A DNA stretch of 18,522 bases from Roseicyclus sp. (lineage in GTDB: Bacteria > Pseudomonadota > Alphaproteobacteria > Rhodobacterales > Rhodobacteraceae), in the NCBI GenBank assembly GCA_018401055.1, contig JAGYLB010000130.1, positions 1 to 18,522 on the forward strand. The letters run 5' to 3'. The position numbers were made by a program, and so were the translations under genes. Below are positions 7,505-15,801 of the stretch, piece after piece. The stretch's first letter is position 1. Each line of letters opens with the position of its first letter. The notes beneath the pieces are model-generated. The model saw nothing but the letters and a program-made list of their open reading frames with translations. It made no database searches and had not been told where the DNA came from.

Positions 7505-9016
7505 TCAGCGGTTGCCGCGCCCAGAGAAAAGCCCCGCATCCTCGGCCGCGCGGCGGATCGCGCGCGACTTGTTCACGGTTTCCTCGAATTCGGCCTCGGG
7601 GTCGCTGTCATAGACCACGCCGCCGCCCGCCTGGATGTAGAGCTTGCCGTCCTTGACCACGGCGGTGCGCAGCGCGATGCACATGTCCATGTCGCCGCCT
7701 GCGCTGAAATAGCCCACGCCGCCGCCATAGACGCCGCGTTTCTCGGGTTCCAGCTCGTCGATGATCTCCATCGCGCGGACCTTGGGCGCGCCCGAGACCG
7801 TGCCCGCGGGCAGGCCCGCCAAGAGCGCCGACAGCGCATCTTGATCGTCGCGCAATTCGCCCACCACGTTGGAGACGATGTGCATGACGTGGCTGTAACG
7901 CTCGACGATGAATTCCTCGGTGGGTTTCACAGTGCCGATCTTGGCCACCCGACCCACATCGTTGCGCCCCAGATCGAGCAGCATCAGATGTTCGGCCAGT
8001 TCCTTGGGGTCCGACAGCAGATCGGCCTCGAGCGCGCGATCCTCCTCGGGCGTGGCGCCCCGCTTTCGGGTGCCCGCGATGGGGCGGATCGTGACCTGAC
8101 CGCCAAAGACCCGCACGAGGATCTCGGGCGAGGCCCCCACCACCTGAAACGGCCCGAAGTTGAAGAAGAACATGAAGGGCGAGGGGTTGGTGCGCCTGAG
8201 CGCGCGGTAAAGCGCGAAGGGCGGCTCCGGGAAATCCTGCGTCCAGCGCTGCGAGGGGACGACCTGAAAGATGTCGCCGGCACGGATGTAATCCTTGGCC
8301 TTTTCCACGGCGGCCAGATACTCGGCGCGGGCGAAATTCGACACGGGCTCCGCCACCGCGCGGGCCTCGCCCATCTCGCGCGACGCCATGGCGGGCGCGC
8401 GTTCCAGATCGCGCAGCGCGTCGCTGACCCGCTCGGCCGCCTGCGCATAGGCCGCCCGCGCGGTAAGGCCCGATGATACCCAAGCGGGCGCCACCACCGT
8501 CACCTCGCCCTTGACGCCATCGAGCACCGCGATGATCGAGGGGCGCATCAACACCGCATCGGGCAGGCCCAGAGGGTCGGGGTTCACGCCGGGCAGGTGT
8601 TCGACCAGCCGGATCATGTCGTAGCCGAGATAGCCGAACAGCCCGCGGCTGCCGCGCGGCAGATGCTCGGGCATGTCGATGGCGCTTTCAGCCAGAAGCG
8701 CGCGCAAGGCCTGCAGCGGCGGCTCGGAGCAAGGTGTGAAGCTCTCGCGGTCATAGCGCGCGGCGCGGTTCAGGCGGCTGGTCTGCCCTTGGCACTCCCA
8801 GATCAGGTCGGGCTTGCAGCCGATGATGGAATAGCGCCCTCGCACCTCGCCGCCGGTGACGGATTCAAGGATGAAACTGTCGCGTCCCGCATCCGTCAGC
8901 TTCATCATCACCGACACGGCGGTGTCCAGATCGGCGGCCAGCCGCGCATAGACCAGCTGATTCCGGCCCTCGGCCCAGCCCGCCTCGAAAGGAGCGAAAT
9001 CGGAAACCAGCGCCAT
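7505..9016 (-). CDS. trpE: Anthranilate synthase component I TrpE
   Basis: TrpE converts chorismate and ammonia (from TrpG) to anthranilate, the committed step of tryptophan synthesis. The 503-residue frame is intact. The feedback site motif ILES is at 49-52, followed by the usual GRYSIIG. The C-terminal chorismate-binding domain shows IFQVVPSQR, RPIAGTRKRGA, EHLMLLDLGRND, YSHVMHI, PAGTVSGAPKVRAMEIIDELE and QAGGGVVYDSDPEAEFEE. Its ATG overlaps the ppiD stop as TGATG, so translation is probably coupled to ppiD, and a promoter would have to lie within or before ppiD. It is separated from trpGDC by the opposite-strand deacetylase gene. Confidence 0.97.
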   Translation of the reverse strand: MALVSDFAPFEAGWAEGRNQLVYARLAADLDTAVSVMMKLTDAGRDSFILESVTGGEVRGRYSIIGCKPDLIWECQGQTSRLNRAARYDRESFTPCSEPPLQALRALLAESAIDMPEHLPRGSRGLFGYLGYDMIRLVEHLPGVNPDPLGLPDAVLMRPSIIAVLDGVKGEVTVVAPAWVSSGLTARAAYAQAAERVSDALRDLERAPAMASREMGEARAVAEPVSNFARAEYLAAVEKAKDYIRAGDIFQVVPSQRWTQDFPEPPFALYRALRRTNPSPFMFFFNFGPFQVVGASPEILVRVFGGQVTIRPIAGTRKRGATPEEDRALEADLLSDPKELAEHLMLLDLGRNDVGRVAKIGTVKPTEEFIVERYSHVMHIVSNVVGELRDDQDALSALLAGLPAGTVSGAPKVRAMEIIDELEPEKRGVYGGGVGYFSAGGDMDMCIALRTAVVKDGKLYIQAGGGVVYDSDPEAEFEETVNKSRAIRRAAEDAGLFSGRGNR

Positions 9017-10874
9017 CAGGGGAACTGCGTGTGGACGGCGTTGATCATCGACTGATCCAGCCGGATGCCGACATCGGCCTGCATCGCTTGACCGTAAGCC
9101 TCGAAGATATCCATCGCCATCGATTGGGCCACCGACTGGCTGATGATCTGGGTCAGAATCTGCACCGTCGGATCATCGCGCGCCGGCGGGTTGATCGCGT
9201 CGAGCCGCGCGATCAGCGCGCGGTCGGCGCCCGGCACCAGCACCACGTCGCCGGGGGCGGAAAGCCGGAACACCTGCGCCACCAGAGTCGGCGGGGCATC
9301 GGGGATGAAATCCTGCCGCCGGACCTGCCGTTCGGTCACGGTCGCGCCAAGCTGGTCCAGCGCGGTACCCGTTGCAAGCTCGGCCACCAGCGTCTGGCCG
9401 AAACCGGCCAACGCCTCGCGGAGCGCAGTGGCGCGCCAGCCCTCGGCGACCTCGTCGATGATCTCGTCCAGAGGCGGCAGAGCGGGTGGCAACACCTCGT
9501 CGAGGCGCAGCGCGAACAAGCCGCCGTCGCTCAGCTCCAGCAGCTCGGGGAAATCCCCGTCGCGCGCGGCCGTCACCGCCTCACGAAAGGCGTCATAGGC
9601 GGCGATCCCGTCTTCGGAGACGGGCGTGTAATCCATCGCGCCCAGCATCATCTCGGTCTCCGCCGCGATTTCCTCCAGCGTTGCCCCCCCGGCCAGAAGA
9701 TCGTCGATCGGATCGCGCAGGTCGTCGATGGCGCGCCGCGCGGCCTCGGCGGCCAGTTCGGCGCGCAACTCTTCTTGCGCTTCCTCGAAGCTGATCTCGG
9801 AGGCATCGAGCACCGCATTGACGCGGAACAGCGCGGGCCCCAGATCGGACGGCAGCGGCCCGATGATCTCGGACTCGGTGTCGGAAAAGATCGCCTCGGC
9901 GGCCTCGGGCAGCAGATTGCCACGCGCGACCTCGCCCAGATCCACATCCTCCAGCGTCAGGCCCCGATCCGCCACCAGCGTGTCGAAATCCGTCTCGCCC
10001 GCCGCGATGGCGTCGAAGGCCGCCTGCGCCGCGTCCGTGTCGAGAAAGACCAGCCGTTCCAGCAGCCGCCGTTCGGGCTGCCGATAGAGGCTCGCGCGCT
10101 GCTCATAAAGGTCGCGCAACGCCTCTTCGTCGATGGTAAGGTCATCCATCAGCATCGTGGGCGTGACCCAGGCATAGGTCACGCGCCGCGCCTCGGGGCG
10201 GGTGAAGCGCTGCGGGTTTTCGGTATAATAGTTCTCGAGATCGGCCTCGGTCGGGGTGGCAACGCCCTCGGGTGCCAGATCGGCCTCGGTCAGGGTCAGG
10301 ATGGTGAAATCCCGCGTCTCGCCCTGATAGGCAACCAGCGTCTCGGCGATGGTCGGATCGGCCTGCAACCCTCCCAGAACGGCCACTTGCAACAGGCTGT
10401 TGGCGGTCCGCCGCCGGATCTCTTCCTCGTATTGCGCGGGCGTCAGGCCGTTCTGGCGCAAGGTGAATTCATAGGCCTCGCGATCGAAGGACCCGTCGAG
10501 GCCCTGAAACGCCTCGCCCCTTGTAATCTGCTGGGCGACCTCTGCGTCGCCGACCGACAGGCCGATGGTCTGTGCCTCATTCGACAGGGCGGCGCGGGCG
10601 ACCAGCGCCTGCAGCACCGCCTGATCAAGGCCTTGCGCCTGAAGTTCGGCAAAGCTCACCGGCGCGCGCCGATCGGCGATCTGGGCGCGCAACTCCTCGT
10701 CGAGGGCGCGCTGGTAATCGCTGACGGTGATCTCGATCTCGCCGACGCTGCCGATCCGGCTGGCGCCCCCGGTGAAGGGGAGCCGATGCCGAAGCCCGCC
10801 AGCGCCACGAACAAGAGCCCGAGGATGATCCAGACGAAAAGGTTCGAGGCCTTCTTCGCAACCGATTTCGCCAT
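9016..10874 (-). CDS. ppiD: PpiD/SurA-like peptidylprolyl isomerase, membrane-anchored (one frameshift)
   Basis: This is a periplasmic folding factor anchored in the inner membrane. The N-terminus MAKSVAKKASNLFVWIILGLL has one transmembrane segment (about 12-30). After a frame change in a G run at 10777-10780 (one base missing) the protein continues as FTGGASRIGSVGEIEITVSDYQ, then the SurA-like N-terminal chaperone region and a parvulin-type segment (RRLLERLVFLDTDAAQAAFDAIAAGETDF through VDLGEVARGNLLPEAAEAIF). The corrected length of about 619 residues matches E. coli PpiD. A strong AGGAAGGA ribosome site lies about 10 nt before the ATG. Its TGA overlaps the trpE ATG. Whether the parvulin domain is active cannot be judged from sequence alone. 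Confidence 0.9.
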
Positions 10875-10907
10875 GTCGCGGGGATCCTTCCTGTTTCCGT
10901 GCGTGAC

Positions 10908-10921
10908 GCGGGCATGCCCGC
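10908..10921. terminator. Short palindromic hairpin between aminotransferase and ppiD
   Basis: A perfect 14-bp palindrome GCGGGCATGCCCGC lies in the 118-bp gap after the aminotransferase stop (minus strand) and before ppiD. There is no T tract, so termination is uncertain. The rest of the gap is very GC-rich and holds only the ppiD ribosome site. Confidence 0.35.
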
Positions 10922-10992
10922 CGCGTGTCTGCGGGGTTGATTACGCGCTCGCGCCGCGCGCGCGCAAGGCCCGGGGCCCTGGGGCTGCCGAC

Positions 10993-12181
10993 TTACAGAT
11001 CGAGCGTCGCCAGCCTGCCCACCACTTCGGCCAGCCCCGCGCGGTCGGCATTGGCAAAGGCGATCCTCAGCGTCGCCTCGGCCTGTCCTGTGCCGCCTTC
11101 GGTCTGCCGCGGTCCGAACATCGTGCCGGGCAGCACCAGCATCGCGCAAGCCTCCACCATCTCGCGCGCGACCATGTCCGAGGGTTTGGCAAAGGGATGG
11201 CGCACATAGGCGAAATAGGCTCCACAGCCCAGCAGATCCCAGCCCTCCAGCCGTGCGAAGCCCTCTACCAGCGCATCGCGCCGCGAGAGGATCTCGGCCC
11301 GCTCGCCCGCCAGCCATTGGCTCAGGTTGCGCATCCCCCAAAGCGCGCCGATCTGGCCCACCTGCGGCGGGCAGATGGCGACGGTGTCGAGGAATTTCTC
11401 AACCTCTGCCAGCCGCGCCTCGGACGCCATGACCGCGCCGACCCGATGGCCGGTCAGCCGGTAGGCCTTGGAGAAGGAATAGAGATGGATCAGCGTGTCG
11501 TCCCAGTCGGGATCGGCGAAGAGGTCATGCGGCGCGCCGGGCTGCGAGTGGAAATCGCGGTAGGTCTCGTCGAGGATCAGCGCGATGCCATGGGTCCGCG
11601 CCAGATCGAAAAAGGCCTGCAACAGCTCAGGCGGGTATTCGACGCCGGTGGGATTGTTGGGGCTGATCAGCACGATGGCGCGTGTGCGCGCGGTGATCAG
11701 CGCCGCGGCTCTCTCGGGGTCGGGCAGCAGATCGTCGCCGGTGGGCAGGGCGACAGTTTCGACCCCTTCCATGTCGAGCCACATCTTGTGGTTGAAATAG
11801 TAGGGCAGGGGCAGGATCACCGCATCGCCCGCGCCCGCCAGAGTCGACATCACGGCGGTGAAGGCCTGGTTGCAGCCCGCCGTCACCGCGACTTGCGCAG
11901 GGCGGATCGCGCCGCCGTAGCCTTCCGACCATTGCCCCGCCAGTTCCGCGCGCAGTTCCGGCAGGCCCAGCACCGGGCCATAGAGATGCGACGCCGGGTT
12001 CTCCGATCAGCGCATCTGCCATTGCGCGGGCCAAAGCGTCCGGCGGCGGGTCCACCGGGGCGGCCTGACTCAGCATGATCAGTGGTTTTTCGGGGGCAAA
12101 GACCTTGCCCTCGATCCAGCGCCGCGCCTCCATCACCGGGGGCGGAAAGGTGCGCCTGTAGGTCGGATTGATCGGCTGCAT
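10993..12181 (-). CDS. Class I/II (fold type I) PLP-dependent aminotransferase (one frameshift)
   Basis: The start at 12181 gives MQPINPTYRRTFPPPVMEARRW, preceded by AGGGG at good spacing. An extra G near 12003 breaks the frame; corrected, it reads ALIENPASHLYGPVLGLPELR and continues to the TAA at 10993-10995, about 395 residues. PLP-enzyme marks include VTAGCNQAFTAVM, SPNNPTGVEYP, ILDETYRDF and the Schiff-base lysine in YSFSKAYRLTGHRVG. This is the aspartate aminotransferase-like group (COG0436), but the substrate cannot be told from sequence. It lies downstream of ssb and upstream of ppiD on the same strand. No pathway partner points to its role. Confidence 0.88.
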
Positions 12182-12303
12182 GCGCGCTGCCCCTGTCATC
12201 ACGAGCGCACCGCGCCTCGCTTCTCTGTTTTGAAAATATCCCCGCCGGAGGCTTTCCCCAGCCAGCCACAGGCGTTGCGGCTGTCAAGAGCGCCCGGTCA
12301 GGA
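12182..12303 (-). promoter_or_regulatory. Spacer between ssb and aminotransferase: -35-like site and AT-rich motif
   Basis: On the minus strand a perfect TTGACA (12282-12287) is followed after 17 nt by the poor -10 TGGCTG. Further on, GCCTCCGGCGGGGATATTTT (12233-12252) continues as an AT-rich string to 12221. It resembles the motif in the moaC-moeA spacer. The promoter call is weak; no gene is visible. Confidence 0.25.
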
Positions 12304-12835
12304 TCAGAACGGGATCTCGTCGTCGACATCCCCGCCGCCACCGCCGCCCGCCCATAGCCACCGCCGCTCGGGCCGCCGCGGTCCTCGGGATAGCCGCCGC
12401 CGCGGTCATCGCCATAGCCGCCGCCCGACGCACCGCCGCCGTAGCTGCCGCCAACGCCACGCCACCGCCACCACTGCCGCCCTCACGCCCGTCCAGCAGC
12501 GTCAACTCACCCCGGTAGGGGCGCAGCACGACCTCGGTCGAATAGCGATCCTGCCCCGACTGGTCTTGCCATTTGCGGGTTTCCAGCTGTCCCTCGATAT
12601 AGACCTTGGACCCTTTGCGCAGATACTGCTCTGCGATCTTGGCGAGCGGTTCGGAAAAGATCGCCACCGAATGCCATTCGGTCCGCTCCTTGCGTTCGCC
12701 GGTGGCGCGGTCCTTCCACGTCTCGGAAGTGGCGATGCGCAGGTTGCAGACCTTGCCGCCGTTTTGAAAGCTGCGCACCTCGGGGTCGCGGCCCAGATTG
12801 CCGACCAAAATTACCTTGTTGACCGATCCGGCCAT
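12304..12835 (-). CDS. ssb: Single-stranded DNA-binding protein SSB (two frameshifts in the linker)
   Basis: SSB coats single-stranded DNA and recruits repair and replication proteins through its acidic tail. The OB fold is intact: [21 protein letters not shown], then [47 protein letters not shown] and [18 protein letters not shown]. The Gly-rich linker breaks frame near 12460 and again near 12347. With both corrected the protein ends in GDVDDEIPF with TGA at 12304-12306, the diagnostic SSB tail, about 176 residues. Uncorrected, it would lose the tail and run to 12284. A GGGGGAG ribosome site precedes the ATG. I found no LexA box in its upstream region. Confidence 0.95.
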
Positions 12836-13039
12836 GTCGCTGTCTCCCCCGTTTCGGCGTTAAGCCCATGTCTGGCCCGCCGAGTCATCGCCGCGCCGCG
12901 TGGCGTTTAGATCACCCCAGCATGGTCAAGAAAAGGTTAATCGCAGCCTCGGGTGCAAGAGGGCGGGCCGCGAAACTCTGGAATTCGCGCCCGAAATCGC
13001 GTAACGGACGCAGCAGGTTGTTTCGAAAGTCCATTCTCC

Positions 13040-13615
13040 ATGGCTCTTGTCCTGCGCTCTTTGCTCACTCTGGCCCTGACGGCTTGTCTGGCGCTTCCCG
13101 CTCTGGCTGACCCGATGGAGCGGATCAACCGGGCGATCGGCGTGCTCGACAGCCGGGCCGCGACGCAATACGCGGCCTCTGTCCGGCTCCGCCCTGATTT
13201 CGACCCCGAGACGGGCAGGGCTGCGATCCCCCGTTTCGAGGGGCGCTACGAGGGCCCCTGGCTTGAGGTTGCGCGCGCCGCCGCGCGCCGCCATGGCATC
13301 CCCGAGGATCTGTTCCTGCGCCTCGTTCAACAGGAATCGGGCTGGAACCCGGCAGCCGTCAGCCACGCGGGCGCGATCGGTCTGGCGCAGCTGATGCCCG
13401 GCACGGCCGACCTGCTGGGCGTCGATCCGCATGATCCGACCGCCAACCTCGAGGGCGGCGCGCGCTATCTGGCGATGCAATATCGCAGTTTTCGCCGCTG
13501 GGATCACGCCCTGGCCGCCTATAACGCCGGCCCCGAAGCGGTGCGCCAGCACGATGGCATCCCGCCCTATGCGGAAACCCGCGATTATGTGCGCATCATT
13601 CTGGGCTCCGGCTGA
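13040..13615 (+). CDS. Secreted lytic transglycosylase (SLT domain)
   Basis: The protein is predicted to cleave peptidoglycan glycan strands in the periplasm. The start ATG at 13040 gives a signal peptide [23 protein letters not shown], cut near residue 23; the frame is open upstream, but that extension would bury the signal. The mature 191-residue precursor carries the family-1 SLT motifs: catalytic Glu99 in QQESGWNP (97-104), [13 protein letters not shown] (111-123) and AYNAGP (160-165). The gene is divergent from ssb and its TGA is only 3 bp from the stop of the convergent sigma-factor gene. No cell-wall-anchoring domain is seen. Confidence 0.92.
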   Translation: MALVLRSLLTLALTACLALPALADPMERINRAIGVLDSRAATQYAASVRLRPDFDPETGRAAIPRFEGRYEGPWLEVARAAARRHGIPEDLFLRLVQQESGWNPAAVSHAGAIGLAQLMPGTADLLGVDPHDPTANLEGGARYLAMQYRSFRRWDHALAAYNAGPEAVRQHDGIPPYAETRDYVRIILGSG

Positions 13616-13618
13616 GGT

Positions 13619-14197
13619 CTAGCCGCCGTCCGCCCCCAAAAGCTCCGCCACCCCGGCATCCGAGGTCAGCCCCAGAGACCTGCGCAGTGCGCGCCGTCCC
13701 CGCGACAGGCGCGACGTGACCGTGCCGAGCGGCAGACCGGTTTGCGCGGCGATTTCGGCGTAGCTTAGCCCCTCCAGAACCCGCAGGCGCAAAAGCGTGC
13801 GCTGATCCTCGGGCAGGGCGTCGAGCGCCGCCATCGCTTCGGTCGCGGCCATCTGCCCCTCGGTGTCGGCGCGGGCGTCTTGCAGCGCCTCGGCCGCGTG
13901 ATGCGCATCTTGCGGGGCGGAGGGGGATGGCAGAACGCCCGCGCCGCGCGTCCGGGCGCAATTGCGCAAGGTGGCGAAGGCATATGCCCGCAGGTCGGTG
14001 ACGGGGGCCTGATCCGTCGCACCGGCCCGCGCCATCGCCAGCCGCGCCCAGACCCTCAGCAGCGTGTCCTGCACCAGATCATCGGCATCCTCGACCGACC
14101 GGCTGAGCCGCCGCGCGCTGCGCCTCAGGTCCGGCAAAAGGGCGAGGAAGGCGCGCGCCGATGTTTGTGGCAAAGGGCCGGGGTTGGGGGCGGACAT
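13619..14197 (-). CDS. ECF-type RNA polymerase sigma factor
   Basis: This 192-residue protein has the two-domain layout of extracytoplasmic-function sigma factors. Region 2 (about 12-80) includes DADDLVQDTLLRVW (37-50) and LRAYAFATLRNCAR. Region 4 (about 118-172) is LPEDQRTLLRLRVLEGLSYAEIA followed by the helix-turn-helix GLPLGTVTSRLSRGRRALRR. I chose the ATG at 14197 because GAGGT lies 8 nt before it; longer in-frame starts exist at 14224 and beyond. No anti-sigma gene follows; the downstream neighbour is a convergent transglycosylase. The divergent EF-hand gene is the only candidate partner in view, by position alone. Confidence 0.88.
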   Translation of the reverse strand: MSAPNPGPLPQTSARAFLALLPDLRRSARRLSRSVEDADDLVQDTLLRVWARLAMARAGATDQAPVTDLRAYAFATLRNCARTRGAGVLPSPSAPQDAHHAAEALQDARADTEGQMAATEAMAALDALPEDQRTLLRLRVLEGLSYAEIAAQTGLPLGTVTSRLSRGRRALRRSLGLTSDAGVAELLGADGG

Positions 14198-14510
14198 CGG
14201 GCCGGACCTCGTGCGCGGTTGCATGATGCCCCTACCACCACCCATCGCACCGCCCCGTGCAAGCGGCGTGACCGCCCCGGACCGACCCTGCGCCACGTTT
14301 TGCCGGTATGCGGCGGCAATCCGCGCGCGGGTGAGGCAGGGCGTTGCCCTAGGCGGGACGTCGCCCGCGCGCTAAGCCGCAATCCGGCAAGCCGTCGCCG
14401 GACAGAGCGGATGTCGGGACGACGGGGAAGAAACCGGCCCCCGCCGGTCTTCCTTGTCGAGGGCGGATGATCTGCCTTCGACCCGAAACCAATGCAGGGA
14501 GACCCTGACC
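14198..14510. promoter_or_regulatory. ECF sigma / EF-hand divergent spacer with four hairpins
   Basis: This 313-bp stretch has no gene I can support. It contains four successive inverted repeats: AGGGC/GCCCT (14338-14350, 3-nt loop), GCGGG/CCCGC (14353-14368, 6-nt loop), TCCGGC/GCCGGA (14383-14402, 8-nt loop), and a longer stem GGAAGA-AA-CCGGC with GCCGGTCTTCC (14426-14453, CCCC loop, 2-nt bulge). The last sits about 57 nt before the EF-hand start. Both divergent promoters should be here, but I see no convincing -35/-10 pair. Confidence 0.45.
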
Positions 14511-14786
14511 ATGATGATTCGCTTCCCCAACCGCCCCGCCCGCCCTGGCCGCGCAACGGCGCTTGCCGCCCTGATCCTAGGGCTAGTCGGCACAGGCCAC
14601 GCCATAGGGCAGGCCGAAGCGCTCGATACCGACGGCGACGGCTTCGTCAGCTATACCGAAGCGCTGGTGGCCATGCCCGAGATGACGGAGGCGGAGTTTC
14701 AGGCGCTCGACACCAATGGCGACGGGGCACTTGACGCCGACGAGATCGCCGCTGCGCAAGACGCGGGCCTGATCCCGGCCGGCTGA
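14511..14786 (+). CDS. Small secreted EF-hand protein
   Basis: The 91-residue protein starts MMIRFPNRPA at 14511, after a CAGGGAGA ribosome site. Residues about 13-35 form a signal peptide (ATALAALILGLVGTGHA). Two canonical 12-residue calcium loops follow: DTDGDGFVSYTE (39-50) and DTNGDGALDADE (67-78), both with Asp/Asn ligands at 1, 3 and 5, Gly at 6 and Glu at 12. It is likely a periplasmic calcium-binding or calcium-sensing protein; the partner is unknown. It is divergent from the ECF sigma gene and convergent with ilvN. Confidence 0.88.
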   Translation: MMIRFPNRPARPGRATALAALILGLVGTGHAIGQAEALDTDGDGFVSYTEALVAMPEMTEAEFQALDTNGDGALDADEIAAAQDAGLIPAG

Positions 14787-14807
14787 TCGCCTGGCGCAGA
14801 CGGCAAA

Positions 14808-14841
14808 GGGGGCGTGGGGCAGGCTACTACCTTGCGCCCCC
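14808..14841. terminator. Terminator-like hairpin between EF-hand gene and ilvN
   Basis: GGGGGCG (14808-14814) pairs with CGCCCCC (14835-14841), and AGG/CCT can pair inside the loop. It lies between convergent stops at 14786 and 14906. There is no T tract. The remaining 60 bp are unremarkable. Confidence 0.5.
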
Positions 14842-14905
14842 AATGCGCGACGCGATCGCTCGCAAGAAGGATCAGCAGTTGCGAAAATGCATAAGAATTT
14901 TCGGC

Positions 14906-15466
14906 TCAGAGTCCGCGCGCGATGGCCGCGACCCCGGTGCGCGCCAGCCGCACCTCACCCAAGGGGCGCATCAGCTCGCAAAAGGCATCGACCTTTTCGG
15001 GCGTGCCGGTGATCTCGAAGACGAAGCTCTGCAGGGTCGAATCCACCACATTGGCGCGGAAGATCTCGGCGATGCGCAGCGCCTCCACACGGTGTTCGCC
15101 CTTGGCGATGACCTTGATCAGTGCCAGTTCGCGGCTGACGAAGGCGCCGTCGACAGTCAGGTCGTGGACCTCGTGGACGGGCACCATGCGTTCAAGCTGC
15201 ATCTTGATCTGATTGATGACCTGCGGCGTGCCGCTGGTGACGATGGTGATGCGCGAGCGGTGGCCCGCGCGATCCACCTCGGCCACGGTCAGGCTTTCGA
15301 TGTTGTAGCCCCGCCCCGAGAACAGCCCGATCACGCGCGCCAGCACGCCTGCCTCGTTTTGCACCAGTACGGCCAGCGTGTGGGTTTCCACCACGTCCGA
15401 CATGTGGCTGCGGAGGTCGTAGGCGGAATGGCTCGACGAGCCTTTCTCGATGTTGAGCGGTGACAT
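14906..15466 (-). CDS. ilvN: Acetolactate synthase small (regulatory) subunit IlvN
   Basis: IlvN binds the catalytic subunit IlvB and gives valine feedback control. The start ATG at 15466 gives MSPLNIEKGSSSHSAYDL; the frame is open for 79 codons upstream, but that part is not IlvN-like. The 186 residues contain an N-terminal ACT domain (about 28-100) with THTLAVLVQNEAGVLARVIGLFSGRGYNIESL, then the C-terminal ALS_ss domain with VSRELALIKV, FRANVVDSTLQSFVFEITGTPEKVDAFCELMRPLG. It is intact. Unusually it does not directly follow ilvB: fkbM and a 335-bp gap lie between. Confidence 0.96.
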   Translation of the reverse strand: MSPLNIEKGSSSHSAYDLRSHMSDVVETHTLAVLVQNEAGVLARVIGLFSGRGYNIESLTVAEVDRAGHRSRITIVTSGTPQVINQIKMQLERMVPVHEVHDLTVDGAFVSRELALIKVIAKGEHRVEALRIAEIFRANVVDSTLQSFVFEITGTPEKVDAFCELMRPLGEVRLARTGVAAIARGL

Positions 15467-15801
15467 GGGCGGCCCCCGGCATGAGAAACGGCCCCGCCCG
15501 GTGTAGCCGGGCGGGCCGCGATGCGAAAGGGCCGAAATGGGCTTATTCGGCGGGCTGGGAAAAGGCTGCACCGCGGCATGGCTTTGCCCGATGAGTGCAT
15601 GACAGGGGCCGTTCGCATGGTGTCTCTTTCCAGTGTCGCCATGGCCAGCCGTCGCGCAGCCCCGACCGATGCGGCGCGACCGGGATTTGATCAAGCGTGA
15701 CAAGACTGTGTGGCAAAGATCCGGCCAGCGAAATGTGATGTCACCCCCGACGGTCTGTTCGCGCAGGCCATCGGCTTTCTGGAATGATCGGATGGGGCCG
15801 G
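15467..15801 (-). promoter_or_regulatory. Leader-like spacer between fkbM and ilvN
   Basis: This 335-bp gap holds no gene I can confirm. On the minus strand an ATG at 15618 follows GGAAAGAG at 5-nt spacing and reads MRTAPVMHSSGKAMPRC; this frame runs on into ilvN in the wrong frame, while a one-base change would end it after about 25 codons at a TAA near 15542. It is followed by the terminator-like hairpin at 15490-15518. A leader-peptide or attenuation arrangement is possible, but the peptide is not rich in Ile, Val or Leu. Confidence 0.3.
15490..15518 (-). terminator. Strong GC hairpin before ilvN
   Basis: CCGCCCGG (15494-15501) pairs with CCGGGCGG (15507-15514) around a 5-nt loop, and the stem extends past a one-base bulge to 15490/15517. 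On the minus strand it is followed by GTTTCTC, about 24 nt before the ilvN ATG. It could be an intrinsic terminator or attenuator; the T tract is short. Confidence 0.55.

Noticed and set aside
7355..8476. A 373-codon plus-strand open frame continuing past the deacetylase stop
   Set aside because: It crosses the terminator and is antisense to the intact trpE; no domain.
9031..12078. A 1015-codon open frame on the plus strand
   Set aside because: It lies antisense to ppiD and the aminotransferase, whose minus-strand frames carry family motifs. Its translation is His/Arg/Gly-rich with no domain, as expected for an antisense shadow in GC-rich DNA.
12340..12465. Programmed frameshifting in the SSB Gly-rich linker
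   Set aside because: There is no slippery heptamer with a downstream structure. Two breaks in a GC-rich repeat, in a window full of indels, are better explained by sequencing error.
12906..12929. ssb promoter with TTGACC and TCTAAA
   Set aside because: The spacing is only 12 nt, too short for a sigma-70 promoter, and no better -10 lies at 16-18 nt.
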